Positions 20,101 through 29,918 of a stretch of 64,000 nucleotides of DNA are shown here, piece by piece; position 1 is the first letter of the stretch, and each line of letters starts with the position of its first letter. Origin of the DNA: Niveibacterium sp. 24ML. GTDB taxonomy: Bacteria > Pseudomonadota > Gammaproteobacteria > Burkholderiales > Rhodocyclaceae. The DNA lies in contig NZ_JAPFHA010000016.1 of the NCBI RefSeq assembly GCF_026586805.1, positions 45,185-109,184 of the forward strand, given 5' to 3'. The position numbers were made by a program, and so were the translations under genes. The notes under the pieces were generated by a model, which saw only the letters and a list, made by a program, of their open reading frames with translations, searched no databases and was not told where the DNA came from.

Positions 20101-21873
20101 TCAGTACGCGCGCTTCTTGAGCGCGATGGTGTCGACGGTCAGCGGCTTCATCACCACCGGCTTGTAGTCAATGCGATTGGCGTCGCGATGCCACAGCGTG
20201 TGCTTGAGCCAGTTCGCATCATCACGGCCATCCGGCGTCTCCGGCGAGTCGACCGCATCGTCGCGCACATGCGCGCCGCGCGATTCGGTGCGGTTGTTCG
20301 CCGAGATCATCGTCGCCTTGGCCACTTCGATCAGGTTCTCAAGCTCCAGCGCTTCAATTCGCGCGGTGTTGAAGACCTTGGACTTGTCCTTGATCTCGGT
20401 TTTCTGCACCAGTTTTTCGACTTCAAGAATCTTCTCGACGCCTGCCGCAAGCATGTCCTTGAAACGGAACACACCGCAGTGCTTCTGCATCGTCTGCTGC
20501 ATCAGGGCACGCACGTCGTGCACGTCGCTGCCGCCCTTCTGCGAATCAAGCCGTTCAACACGTGCCACGGCGCGGTCGATCTGATCCTGCGGAATCTCTT
20601 GCAGCGCAGCACCTTCGCCCTTGATGAAATCGACCATCGTTTCGCCCGAGCTCTTGCCGAACACCAGCAAATCGAGCAGCGAGTTCGTCCCCAGGCGATT
20701 GGCGCCGTGCACCGATGCGCAGGCACACTCGCCCGCCGCGTAGAAGCCGGGCACCACACCGCCATCAACGACCACTTCGCCGCGATAGTTGGTGGGGATG
20801 CCCCCCATCTGGTAGTGGCACGTCGGCACCACCGGGATCGGCGCGCGGATCGGATCGACGTTGGCGAACTGGATCGAGATCTCGCGGATGCCGGGCAGGC
20901 GCTTGTTGATGACGTCCGGATCAAGGTGCGTGATGTCCAGCAGCACATGATCCTTGTTCGGGCCACAACCACGACCTTCATTGATCTCGGTGACCATTGC
21001 ACGGGAAACAACGTCACGCGAGGCAAGGTCCTTCGCGTTCGGCGCATAGCGCTCCATGAAGCGCTCGCCCGACGCATTACGCAGGATGCCGCCTTCGCCA
21101 CGCACGCCTTCGGTAATCAGCACGCCCGCGCCGGCCACGCCAGTCGGGTGGAACTGCCAGAACTCCATGTCTTCAAGCGGAATGCCAGCACGTGCCGCCA
21201 TGCCCAGGCCATCACCGGTATTGATGAAGGCGTTGGTGGACGAAGCGAAGATGCGCCCCGCGCCACCGGTTGCGAACAAGGTAGCCTTGGCCTGGAAAAC
21301 CACGATCTCCGAGGTTTCCATTTCCATCGCGATGACACCCAACACACGGCCATCCGGCGCGCGCAGCAGGTCGAGCGCCATCCATTCAACGAAGAACTGG
21401 GTGTTCGCGCGCACGTTGCGCTGATACAGCGCATGCAGCATCGCGTGGCCAGTGCGGTCAGCCGCAGCGCAAGCGCGGCGCACCGGCTTGTCGCCAAAGT
21501 TCGACATGTGGCCGCCGAAGGGGCGCTGATAGATCTTGCCCTCATCGGTACGATCAAAGGGCATGCCGTAGTGTTCAAGCTCGACCACCACTTCCGGCGC
21601 CTTGCGGCACATGAACTCGATCGCGTCCTGGTCGCCCAGCCAGTCCGACCCCTTCACGGTGTCGTACATATGCCAGTGCCAGTGATCCGGCTCAGAGTTA
21701 CCCAGGGATGCCGATACCCCACCCTGCGCCGCCACCGTGTGCGAGCGGGTCGGGAACACCTTGGACAGCACCGCCGTCTTGAGGCCAGCTTCGGAGAGCT
21801 GGATCGCGGCACGCATGCCGGCGCCACCTGCGCCAACAATCACCGCATCAAACGTACGCTTAGCGACTTTCAC
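20101..21873 (-). CDS. sdhA: Succinate dehydrogenase flavoprotein subunit
   Basis: 590 residues. FAD motif VIVGAGGAGMRAAIQL, covalent-FAD His in TRSHTVAAQGG, and substrate-site HPTGVAGAGVLITEG and REARG-like segments. The C-terminus ends in the usual LKKRAY. It oxidises succinate to fumarate as part of complex II. Downstream sdhE would flavinylate it. Confidence 0.97.
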   Translation of the reverse strand: MKVAKRTFDAVIVGAGGAGMRAAIQLSEAGLKTAVLSKVFPTRSHTVAAQGGVSASLGNSEPDHWHWHMYDTVKGSDWLGDQDAIEFMCRKAPEVVVELEHYGMPFDRTDEGKIYQRPFGGHMSNFGDKPVRRACAAADRTGHAMLHALYQRNVRANTQFFVEWMALDLLRAPDGRVLGVIAMEMETSEIVVFQAKATLFATGGAGRIFASSTNAFINTGDGLGMAARAGIPLEDMEFWQFHPTGVAGAGVLITEGVRGEGGILRNASGERFMERYAPNAKDLASRDVVSRAMVTEINEGRGCGPNKDHVLLDITHLDPDVINKRLPGIREISIQFANVDPIRAPIPVVPTCHYQMGGIPTNYRGEVVVDGGVVPGFYAAGECACASVHGANRLGTNSLLDLLVFGKSSGETMVDFIKGEGAALQEIPQDQIDRAVARVERLDSQKGGSDVHDVRALMQQTMQKHCGVFRFKDMLAAGVEKILEVEKLVQKTEIKDKSKVFNTARIEALELENLIEVAKATMISANNRTESRGAHVRDDAVDSPETPDGRDDANWLKHTLWHRDANRIDYKPVVMKPLTVDTIALKKRAY

Positions 21874-22221
21874 TTACAGCCTCCAGAGAATTTGGGCTGC
21901 CCAGCCGGCATAGCCGATCAGCAGGAACGCAACGACCGAGTGCAGCGCGAGGCGCAAGCCCACCGGCTTGATGTAGTCCATCAACACGTCGCGAATGCCA
22001 ACCCACGCATGGAAGAAGAGCGCGAGCCAGAACAGGAAGGTGGCAAAACGCATGAAGCCGCTGCTGAACATGGCACGCCAAGCGTCCGCCGAGAATTCCG
22101 GCATGCAGAACAGGCTGACGACAAAGATCACGGTATAGAGCGCCATCACGGTGGCGGTCACGCGCTGGGCAATCCAGTCACGCAGGCCGTAGTGGGCGCC
22201 AACGACGATTCGGTTTTGCAT
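21874..22221 (-). CDS. sdhD: Succinate dehydrogenase membrane anchor SdhD
   Basis: 115 residues with three predicted membrane helices. The segment HAWVGIRDVLMDYIKP is typical of SdhD, where nearby residues bind haem and quinone. It lies between sdhC and sdhA with gaps of only a few bases. Confidence 0.92.
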   Translation of the reverse strand: MQNRIVVGAHYGLRDWIAQRVTATVMALYTVIFVVSLFCMPEFSADAWRAMFSSGFMRFATFLFWLALFFHAWVGIRDVLMDYIKPVGLRLALHSVVAFLLIGYAGWAAQILWRL

Positions 22222-22225
22222 GGCT

Positions 22226-22621
22226 TTATCCCAGGAAGATCTTGGCGCCGATCAGCAGCGTCAACGTCAGGCTCACCACCAGTACCGCGCCGGCCGTCTT
22301 GCGCGCCGTGGGCAGATCGAGCCCCTTGTGGATATCGAGCATCAGGAAACGGATGCCGGCACAGAAATGATGCAAATAAGCCCAGAGCAGCCCGAACAGC
22401 ACCAGCTTGACCAGCGGATTGCCGAGTACCGACTTGGCCTGCGCCACGGCCTCCGGGCCGCCGACACTTGCACCAAACAGCCAGAGCAAGACCGGCATCA
22501 TCAAGAACAATCCAACGCCGCTGACGCGATGCAGGATCGAAACAAAACCCGGCAGCGGCAAACGGATCGTCTTCAGATCCAGATGCTTGGGCCGCGGCTT
22601 CTTCAGTGTTGTGTCAGACAT
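22226..22621 (-). CDS. sdhC: Succinate dehydrogenase cytochrome b556 subunit
   Basis: 131 residues. The conserved N-terminal segment RPKHLDLKTIRLPLPGFVSI and SILHRVSGVGLFL, with HRxSG near the quinone site, precede three membrane helices; the haem-ligand region is HHFCAGIRFLMLD. It is the first gene of sdhCDAB. Confidence 0.94.
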   Translation of the reverse strand: MSDTTLKKPRPKHLDLKTIRLPLPGFVSILHRVSGVGLFLMMPVLLWLFGASVGGPEAVAQAKSVLGNPLVKLVLFGLLWAYLHHFCAGIRFLMLDIHKGLDLPTARKTAGAVLVVSLTLTLLIGAKIFLG

Positions 22622-22700
22622 ACATCACCTTTCACTTGCGCGAGCGCCGAACGCCCGCTTTTTCGCGCCCGCCGCCGACCCAGTCCGGCCGGCAACGACC

Positions 22701-23429
22701 TCAACTCAATTCGTTCAGATAGTAGTGATCAGCCGTCGAGTACAGGCCGCGGCGCCATTCAACCGGTTTGTCGCCATAAGTACATGCAACACGTTCAACC
22801 GACAGCAACGGCGTTCCCTCGGCCACGCCAAGCGTTTCAGCAACGGAACGGTCGGCCGATACGGCGCGGATCTTTTCGCGGGCATGCAGCATCCGCACGC
22901 CGAATCGCGACTCGAACAGGCCGTAGATCGAGCCCTGCCAGTCGCGCAGCATTTCGATATTCAAACCGGTAAAGACTTCGCCGGGCAGATAGATCTCGTC
23001 CACGACGATCGGCTTGTCGTCGTGTTTGAGCACACGCCGCACGATGATGATCGAGGCAGACAACTCGATACCGAGATTGCGCGCAGCTTCAGGCCCAGCC
23101 TTCGCACGCCAGCAATCGAGCGGTTCGCTTTTGAGCGCAACGATTTCGCCATTCAGCGGCGTCAGGCGCAGAAAGCGGAACAACGCGCGAGGGTCCGCAT
23201 GCGACGCAACAAAGGTGCCCTTCCCCTGGCGCCGCACTAGCAGGTTGTCCGCTGCCAACTCGTCGATCGCCTTGCGGACAGTACCCTGACTGACCTGAAA
23301 ACGAACCGCGAGCTCCTGCTCACTCGGAATCGCTTGACTAGGTCGCCACTCTCCCGACTCAAGCGCCTTAATCATGAGGCTCTTGATCTGACGGTAAAGC
23401 GGACTGAAGGTGGGCGGCAGATTCACCAT
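22701..23429 (-). CDS. GntR/HutC-family regulator, probable regulator of the TCA block
   Basis: 242 residues. The N-terminal winged helix-turn-helix (SEQELAVRFQVSQGTVRKAI, then DELAADNLLVRRQGKGTFV) precedes a UTRA effector domain (about 90-235). It lies between sdhC and the divergent mdh; the gap contains a perfect palindrome that fits a GntR-type operator. Control of the sdh-suc and mdh transcription units is inferred from position only. The effector is unknown. Confidence 0.85.
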   Translation of the reverse strand: MVNLPPTFSPLYRQIKSLMIKALESGEWRPSQAIPSEQELAVRFQVSQGTVRKAIDELAADNLLVRRQGKGTFVASHADPRALFRFLRLTPLNGEIVALKSEPLDCWRAKAGPEAARNLGIELSASIIIVRRVLKHDDKPIVVDEIYLPGEVFTGLNIEMLRDWQGSIYGLFESRFGVRMLHAREKIRAVSADRSVAETLGVAEGTPLLSVERVACTYGDKPVEWRRGLYSTADHYYLNELS

Positions 23430-23477
23430 GGATCGAATTCAAGCACAGAATTTCGAGTGTGTCTATAATGCATCTCC

Positions 23478-23493
23478 TGTCTTATATAAGACA
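23478..23493. promoter_or_regulatory. Perfect 16-bp palindrome, putative GntR operator
   Basis: TGTCTTATATAAGACA is its own reverse complement. It lies in the gntR-mdh intergenic space, upstream of the mdh promoter and close to the likely gntR promoter. Its length and AT-rich centre match operators of HutC-type GntR regulators. Confidence 0.7.
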
Positions 23494-23504
23494 TTAGTTA
23501 GCTT

Positions 23505-23533
23505 TTGACACTCTCGGATTTCTGGCCTACGAT
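23505..23533 (+). promoter_or_regulatory. Sigma-70-type promoter of mdh
   Basis: The -35 box TTGACA is separated by exactly 17 bp from the -10 box TACGAT, about 90 bp before the mdh start. A second TATAAT at 23464-23469 lies upstream of the palindrome. Confidence 0.65.
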
Positions 23534-23623
23534 GATAGCCACGTTGCCGCCGGCGAGCGCCGCGGCGCCCTATTTCGTTCGCGCGCAGGTCCGCGCTCTC
23601 CAGCATAGATAAAGGAGTCACAC

Positions 23624-24616
23624 ATGGCCAAAACTCCCGTTCGCGTCACCGTCACCGGTGCCGCCGGTCAGATCGGTTACAGCCTGCTGTTCCGCATCGC
23701 GTCGGGCGAGATGCTCGGCAAGGATCAGCCGGTCATCCTGCAACTGCTGGACCTGCCGCAGGCACAGAAGGCCGTCAAGGGCGTGATGATGGAACTGGAG
23801 GACTGCGCCTTCCCGCTGCTCGCGGGCATGATCGCCACCGACGACCCGGCCGTTGCCTTCAAGGACACACAGGTTGCACTGCTGGTGGGCGCCCGCCCGC
23901 GTGGCCCGGGCATGGAGCGCAAGGATCTGCTGACCGAGAACGCCAAGATCTTCACCGTTCAGGGCGCAGCCATCGGCCAGTATGCCGACCCGAACGTCAA
24001 GGTGCTGGTGGTAGGCAACCCCTGCAATACCAACGCTTACATCGCCAAGGCAACCGCCACCAAGTTCGGCCGCGTCAAGCCGGGCAACTTCACCGCCATG
24101 CTGCGTCTGGACCACAACCGTGCGCTCTCGCAGCTGGCCGCCAAATCCGGCCGTGATGTGTCCAGCCTCAAAAGCCTGGTGGTCTGGGGCAATCACTCGC
24201 CGACGATGTACGCCGACTACCGCTATGTCACCTCGAACGGCGACAAGGTCAAGGACCTGATCAACGACGAGGCCTGGAACCGCGACACCTTCCTGCCCAC
24301 CGTCGGCAAGCGCGGCGCCGCCATCATCGAAGCGCGCGGGCTGTCGTCCGCCGCATCGGCTGCGAACGCCGCAATCGACCACATCCGCGACTGGGTGCTG
24401 GGCTCGAATGGCGAATGGGTCACCATGGGCATTCCGTCCGATGGCTCCTACGGCATCCCGGAAGGCATCATCTACGGCTTCCCGGTCACCACCGCGAACG
24501 GCGAATACAAGATCGTGCAAGGTCTTGAGATCGACGAGTTCTCACGTGACCGCATGAACTTCACGCTCAAGGAACTCGAAGAAGAGCGTGCCGGCGTGGC
24601 TGACCTGCTGGCCTAA
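23624..24616 (+). CDS. mdh: Malate dehydrogenase
   Basis: 330 residues, the cytosolic-type enzyme of Betaproteobacteria. NAD-binding motif [17 protein letters not shown], substrate-site segments [12 protein letters not shown] and LDHNRA, and the catalytic His in [10 protein letters not shown]. It interconverts malate and oxaloacetate. A clear AAGGAG ribosome site precedes the ATG. It is the first gene of a plus-strand group with a CoA-ester lyase and acnB. Confidence 0.96.
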   Translation: MAKTPVRVTVTGAAGQIGYSLLFRIASGEMLGKDQPVILQLLDLPQAQKAVKGVMMELEDCAFPLLAGMIATDDPAVAFKDTQVALLVGARPRGPGMERKDLLTENAKIFTVQGAAIGQYADPNVKVLVVGNPCNTNAYIAKATATKFGRVKPGNFTAMLRLDHNRALSQLAAKSGRDVSSLKSLVVWGNHSPTMYADYRYVTSNGDKVKDLINDEAWNRDTFLPTVGKRGAAIIEARGLSSAASAANAAIDHIRDWVLGSNGEWVTMGIPSDGSYGIPEGIIYGFPVTTANGEYKIVQGLEIDEFSRDRMNFTLKELEEERAGVADLLA

Positions 24617-24635
24617 CGCGGACGGCATCGGGCCC

Positions 24636-25706
24636 ATGAACAATGCTCGCCCCGAGCTCCACCGCGGCGCTGCGGCGGACCGGTCGCCAGGCGGCGATCG
24701 CGCGGGCGCGCTCCTGCATCCCGATGCCGTGCTCTTCGCCGGTAGCCGCCCGCTACCGGCGATCCCCGCAGTCGATCACTACTGCGGCACAGAAAAGAAC
24801 ATGCGCAAGGCAATCGCCTTGCAGCAGCAACTTGGTCCTGTTTTCGACATCACGCTCGATTGCGAAGACGGCGCACCGGCCGGCGCAGAACGCGCCCATG
24901 CCGAACTCTGCGGCAGCCTGATCGCCAGCAACGACAACCGCCACGGCCGCATCGGCGCCCGCATCCACGATGTCACCCATCCAAGTTGGCACGACGACCT
25001 TGAGATCATTCTCGGCCGCGCGGCAGACCGGATTGCATTCCTCACCGTACCCAAGGCACGCGGCGCAGCGGATATCGAAACCGCGCTCGCCGCCCTGCGC
25101 AATATGGAATCGCGGCTCGGCCTCAAGCGTGAGATTCCGCTGCATGCGCTGGTCGAAACCCACGGCGCGCTGCGCCAGGCCTGGCAAATCGCTGCCCTGC
25201 CCGGCATCGAATCGCTCGATTTCGGCTTGATGGATTTCGTCTCTGAACACCACGGCGCCATCCCCGGCAGCGCGATGCGCTCGCCCGGTCAGTTTCAGCA
25301 CCCGATGGTGATTCGCGCCAAGTGCGAAGTCGTGGCTGCCGCAATCGCCCACGGCGTGATACCCACGCATAACGTCACCACCGTGCTGGACGACGCCACC
25401 GTCGCCTTCGACGATGCGCGGCGCGCCCGCAATGATTTTGGCTACCTGCGCATGTGGAGCATTCACCCGGCGCAGATCGAACCGATCCTGCAAGGCATGC
25501 GCCCCGCCGCCGACGAAGTGACCGAAGCCGCCGGCATAGTTTGTGCTGCACAGGACGCCGACTGGGGGCCGATCCGTGTCGGCGCCCGGCTGCATGATCG
25601 CGGCTCGTTCCGCCACTACTGGAATTTGCTCGTGCGCGCCCGGTCTACCGGAATGACGCTGCCCACCGAGGCCGAGCTCCGTTTCTTCACCCCCAAACCC
25701 AATTGA
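24636..25706 (+). CDS. HpcH/HpaI-family CoA-ester lyase (citrate lyase beta-like)
   Basis: About 356 residues from the ATG encoding MNNARPEL, chosen because it begins just after mdh. TIM-barrel lyase features include the metal/acyl-CoA site DCEDGAPAG, FLTVPKARGAADIE, HALVETHGAL and GLMDFVSEHHG. Relatives cleave malyl-CoA, citramalyl-CoA or similar esters. The position between mdh and acnB suggests a role in C4/C5 acid metabolism, but the substrate cannot be read. Confidence 0.8.
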   Translation: MNNARPELHRGAAADRSPGGDRAGALLHPDAVLFAGSRPLPAIPAVDHYCGTEKNMRKAIALQQQLGPVFDITLDCEDGAPAGAERAHAELCGSLIASNDNRHGRIGARIHDVTHPSWHDDLEIILGRAADRIAFLTVPKARGAADIETALAALRNMESRLGLKREIPLHALVETHGALRQAWQIAALPGIESLDFGLMDFVSEHHGAIPGSAMRSPGQFQHPMVIRAKCEVVAAAIAHGVIPTHNVTTVLDDATVAFDDARRARNDFGYLRMWSIHPAQIEPILQGMRPAADEVTEAAGIVCAAQDADWGPIRVGARLHDRGSFRHYWNLLVRARSTGMTLPTEAELRFFTPKPN

Positions 25707-25751
25707 ACGCTTGGCTCACGCCAATCTGATCGCAACCCGGAGGACAACACC

Positions 25752-28343
25752 GTGCTAGAAGCCTACCGCCAACACGCTGCAGAACGCGCCGCCCTAGGAA
25801 TCCCGCCGCTTGCGCTGGATGCCAAGCAAACGGCCGACTTGATCGAACTCATCAAGAACCCGCCGGCGGGCGAAGAATCCTTCCTGGTCGATCTGATCAC
25901 CCACCGCGTACCGCCCGGCGTGGATGACGCCGCGAAGGTCAAGGCGAGCTTCCTTGCCGCCGTCGCACACGGCGACATCCAGGTCGGGCTGATCTCCAAG
26001 GCCAAAGCGACCGAGCTGCTCGGCACCATGGTCGGTGGCTACAACGTCAAACCGCTGATTGATCTGCTAGACGATGCGGAAGTCGCCGCGGTGGCCGCCG
26101 AGGGCCTTAAGAAGACACTGCTGATGTTCGACTTCTTCCACGACGTCGCCGAGAAGGCGAAGGCCGGCAACGCCAAGGCCAAGGAAGTGATCCAGAGCTG
26201 GGCCGATGCCGAGTGGTTCACTACCCGCCCGGAAGTCGAGAAGAAGATCACCGTCACCGTGTTCAAGGTGCCGGGCGAAACCAACACCGACGATCTGTCA
26301 CCGGCGCCGGACGCCTGGAGCCGCCCCGACATCCCGCTGCACTACCTCGCGATGCTCAAGAACACCCGCGAAGGCGCAGCGTTCAAGCCGGAGGAAGACG
26401 GCAAACGCGGGCCGATGCAGTTCATTGAAGACCTGAAGAAGAAGGGCCATCTGGTCGCCTATGTGGGCGATGTGGTCGGCACCGGCTCGTCGCGCAAATC
26501 CGCCACCAACTCGGTGATCTGGGCCACCGGCCAGGACATCCCGTTTGTGCCGAACAAGCGCTTCGGCGGCGTCACCCTCGGCGGCAAGATCGCCCCGATC
26601 TTCTTCAACACGCAGGAAGACTCCGGCTCGCTGCCAATCGAAGTCGACGTCACCAAGCTCGAGATGGGCGACGTGGTCGACATCCTGCCGTACGACGGCA
26701 AGATCCTGAAGAACGGCGAGACGGTAGCCGAGTTCAAGCTCAAGTCCGATGTGCTGTTCGACGAAGTGCGCGCCGGCGGCCGTATCAACCTGATCATCGG
26801 CCGCTCCCTGACCGGCAAGGCACGCGAGTTCCTCGGCCTTGGCGCCTCGACGCTGTTCCGTCTGCCGAAGGCCCCGGCCGAGACCAAGGCGGGCTTCACG
26901 TTGGCGCAAAAGATGGTTGGCCGCGCGGTTGGCCTGCCGGAAGGCCAGGGCGTGCGCCCCGGCACATACTGCGAACCGAAGATGACCACCGTCGGCTCGC
27001 AGGACACCACCGGCCCGATGACCCGCGACGAGCTGAAGGACCTCGCCTGCCTCGGTTTCTCTGCGGACCTGGTGATGCAGTCCTTCTGCCATACCGCGGC
27101 CTACCCCAAGCCGGTGGACGTAAAAACCCATCGCGAACTGCCCGCCTTCATCAGCAGCCGCGGCGGCGTTTCGCTGCGCCCGGGTGACGGCGTGATCCAC
27201 AGCTGGCTCAACCGCCTGCTGCTGCCTGATACCGTGGGCACCGGCGGCGACTCGCACACCCGCTTCCCGATCGGCATCTCCTTCCCGGCTGGCTCCGGAC
27301 TCGTGGCCTTCGGTGCTGCCACCGGCGTGATGCCGCTGGACATGCCGGAATCGGTACTGGTGCGCTTCAAGGGCACGATGCAGCCGGGCATCACCCTGCG
27401 CGATCTGGTGCACGCGATTCCGCTGTACGCAATCAAGGCGGGCCTGCTGACCGTTGCCAAGGCGGGCAAGAAGAACGTGTTCTCCGGCCGCATCCTGGAG
27501 ATCGAAGGTCTGCCCGATCTGAAGGTCGAGCAAGCGTTTGAACTCTCTGACGCGTCGGCCGAACGTTCGGCTGCCGGCTGCACAGTCAAACTGAACAAGG
27601 AACCGATCATCGAGTACCTCAACAGCAACATCGTGCTGATGAAGAACATGATCGCCGACGGCTACCAGGACGCCCGCACGCTGGCGCGGCGCATTGAAAA
27701 GGTCGAAGCCTGGCTCGCCAATCCGAGCCTGCTTGAAGCCGACAACGATGCCGAATACGCCGCCGTAATCGAGATCGACCTGAACGAGCTGACCGAGCCG
27801 GTGCTGTGCTGCCCGAACGACCCGGACGATGCGAAGCTGCTCTCCGAAGTGGCCGGCGCCAAGATCGACGAAGTGTTCATCGGCTCTTGCATGACCAACA
27901 TCGGCCACTTCCGTGCCGCATCCAAGCTACTGGAAGGCAAGCGTGACATCCCGGTGAAGCTGTGGATTGCACCGCCGACCAAGATGGACGCCGCCGAGCT
28001 AACCAAGGAAGGCCACTACGGCGTTTTCGGCACCGCCGGCGCACGCACCGAAATGCCGGGCTGCTCACTGTGCATGGGCAACCAGGCACAGGTGCGTGAG
28101 GGTGCGACGGTGGTCTCCACCTCAACCCGCAACTTCCCCAACCGCCTGGGCAAGAACACCAACGTGTATCTGGCCTCGGCGGAGCTGGCGGCGATTGCGT
28201 CCAAGCTCGGCCGCATCCCGACCGTTGCCGAGTACGCCACCGACATGGGCGTGATCAACGCGGACGGCAGCAAGATCTACAAGTACATGAACTTCGACCA
28301 GATCGCCGAGTACCAGGAAGTTGCCAAGGGCGTCACCGCCTGA
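25752..28343 (+). CDS. acnB: Aconitate hydratase B
   Basis: 863 residues with a GTG start. The N-terminal HEAT-like domain begins [16 protein letters not shown], followed by the swivel domain ([20 protein letters not shown]) and the catalytic domains with [20 protein letters not shown]. The 4Fe-4S ligands are in [10 protein letters not shown] and CSLCMGNQ. It isomerises citrate to isocitrate. A terminator follows directly. Confidence 0.97.
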   Translation: MLEAYRQHAAERAALGIPPLALDAKQTADLIELIKNPPAGEESFLVDLITHRVPPGVDDAAKVKASFLAAVAHGDIQVGLISKAKATELLGTMVGGYNVKPLIDLLDDAEVAAVAAEGLKKTLLMFDFFHDVAEKAKAGNAKAKEVIQSWADAEWFTTRPEVEKKITVTVFKVPGETNTDDLSPAPDAWSRPDIPLHYLAMLKNTREGAAFKPEEDGKRGPMQFIEDLKKKGHLVAYVGDVVGTGSSRKSATNSVIWATGQDIPFVPNKRFGGVTLGGKIAPIFFNTQEDSGSLPIEVDVTKLEMGDVVDILPYDGKILKNGETVAEFKLKSDVLFDEVRAGGRINLIIGRSLTGKAREFLGLGASTLFRLPKAPAETKAGFTLAQKMVGRAVGLPEGQGVRPGTYCEPKMTTVGSQDTTGPMTRDELKDLACLGFSADLVMQSFCHTAAYPKPVDVKTHRELPAFISSRGGVSLRPGDGVIHSWLNRLLLPDTVGTGGDSHTRFPIGISFPAGSGLVAFGAATGVMPLDMPESVLVRFKGTMQPGITLRDLVHAIPLYAIKAGLLTVAKAGKKNVFSGRILEIEGLPDLKVEQAFELSDASAERSAAGCTVKLNKEPIIEYLNSNIVLMKNMIADGYQDARTLARRIEKVEAWLANPSLLEADNDAEYAAVIEIDLNELTEPVLCCPNDPDDAKLLSEVAGAKIDEVFIGSCMTNIGHFRAASKLLEGKRDIPVKLWIAPPTKMDAAELTKEGHYGVFGTAGARTEMPGCSLCMGNQAQVREGATVVSTSTRNFPNRLGKNTNVYLASAELAAIASKLGRIPTVAEYATDMGVINADGSKIYKYMNFDQIAEYQEVAKGVTA

Positions 28344-28362
28344 GTCACTTCACCGCAGCATC

Positions 28363-28397
28363 AAAACGCCCCGCCCCGTAAGGTGCGGGGCGTTTTT
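28363..28397 (+). terminator. Rho-independent terminator after acnB
   Basis: AAAACGCCCCGC pairs with GCGGGGCGTTTTT, followed by T-rich sequence. Confidence 0.9.
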
Positions 28398-28562
28398 GTT
28401 TGCCAGATGCGCCGCGCGCGTTCACGCCAAGCAAACAAGCTCACCCCAAGCACAGCGCCACAGCCCAGGCGGATTTGAAGATTCTTCAGGCGACTATTGC
28501 CGGCCTGCATGGCGGGGTCGATTCAGCGCGCGGCCCCCAAGCCCGGCGGGGAGTATCGCGGC

Positions 28563-29867
28563 TCAGATCACCCCGTCGCGCGATAGTTCGGCCAGAGCAT
28601 CAGCCTGTTTGCCAAGCAGGCGGCCGAGCAGTTCCTGCGTATCAGCCCCCAGACCGGGCGGCGCCTTGCGGTAGGTCGGCGGCGTGCGGGACATGCGTAT
28701 CGGGCTCGCAACCAGCGATACCTTTCCTGATGCAGGATGGGCCATCTCGATCTTCATGCCGCGATGGCACACCTGCGGGTCTTGAAACACCTTGCCGATG
28801 TCATTGATCGGACCACAAGGCACCGATGCCGCTTCAAGCGCGGCGATCCATTCTGCAGTGGTGCGCGTGCGGGTAAGTTCATGCACAAGCGGTATCAATA
28901 TGCCACGGTGCTTGACGCGTGCAGCGTTCGTACCGAAGCGGGGGTCGGCCACCCAGTCGGTTCCCGCCTCGATGCAAAAGCGTGCGAACTGCGCGTCGTT
29001 ACCCACGGCAAGGATCATGTGCCCATCGGCGGTGGGGCAAGCATCGTAGGGGACGATGTTCGGATGGGCGTTGCCAAGCCGCGCCGGCGTCTTGCCGCTG
29101 GTAAGGTAGTTGAGCGCCTGATTGGCGAGCGCGGCGACCTGCACATCCAGCATGCCAAGATCGATGTATTGCCCTTCCCCGCTGCGTTCTCGCCAGGCAA
29201 GCGCGGCGAGGATTGCATTGCTTGCGTACAGGCCGGTCATGACGTCGACCAGCGCAACGCCGGCCTTGGCGGGTGTGCCATCGGGCGCGCCGGTAATGCT
29301 CATCAGGCCCCCCATGCCCTGGATCAGGAAGTCATACCCGCTGCGCTCGGCGTATGGCCCATCCTGCCCGAAGCCGGTGATCGAGCAATAGATCAGGCGG
29401 GGATTGATTGCCGCCAGTGTGGCGTAGTCCAGCCCGTATCGCGCCAGCGTGCCAACCTTGAAGTTTTCGACCAGCACATCGGACTGCGCGGCAAGATCCC
29501 GCACCAGTGCCTGCCCTGCCGGGCGGGTGAAGTCGATGGTGACGGACTCCTTGTTGCGGTTGGCACTCAGGTAGTAGGCCGAGACGTCGGTGTCGGTGCC
29601 CTCGGGGCACTTGACCCACGGCGGGCCATACGCGCGGGTGTCATCACCATTGCCGGGGCGTTCGATCTTGATCACCTCAGCCCCGAGGTCACCCAGCAAC
29701 TGGGTTGCCCACGGGCCCGCGAGCACGCGCGAGAGGTCCAGCACGCGAACGTGCGACAGCGCACCGCTGGGCGCAAGCGGCGCGGCCGCCTTCACGCCGC
29801 TTGCCGGTTTGCGGCGGCTTGGCTTTCGACCCAGCTGCACATGGCTTGCATCGCTCGTTGCCAGCAT
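28563..29867 (-). CDS. CaiB/BaiF family III CoA-transferase
   Basis: 434 residues. N-terminal VRVLDLSRVLAGPWATQLLG and DLGAEVIKIERPGNGDDTR, then the active-site Asp in AGVALVDVMTGLYASNAIL. Family members move CoA between carboxylic acids. The C-terminal part (WIAALEAASVPCGPINDI) is complete. Substrate unknown. It is the last of a minus-strand series of binding-protein and chemosensory genes, perhaps by chance. Confidence 0.88.
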   Translation of the reverse strand: MLATSDASHVQLGRKPSRRKPASGVKAAAPLAPSGALSHVRVLDLSRVLAGPWATQLLGDLGAEVIKIERPGNGDDTRAYGPPWVKCPEGTDTDVSAYYLSANRNKESVTIDFTRPAGQALVRDLAAQSDVLVENFKVGTLARYGLDYATLAAINPRLIYCSITGFGQDGPYAERSGYDFLIQGMGGLMSITGAPDGTPAKAGVALVDVMTGLYASNAILAALAWRERSGEGQYIDLGMLDVQVAALANQALNYLTSGKTPARLGNAHPNIVPYDACPTADGHMILAVGNDAQFARFCIEAGTDWVADPRFGTNAARVKHRGILIPLVHELTRTRTTAEWIAALEAASVPCGPINDIGKVFQDPQVCHRGMKIEMAHPASGKVSLVASPIRMSRTPPTYRKAPPGLGADTQELLGRLLGKQADALAELSRDGVI

Positions 29868-29918
29868 GACGTTACCCCTCGTGTCATCGAAGACGGACTG
29901 TGGCTGCGTGCAGCCAGC

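Noticed and set aside
20188..22410. 740-codon plus-strand frame over sdhA, sdhD and sdhC
   Set aside because: Antisense shadow; the minus-strand subunits have strong motifs.
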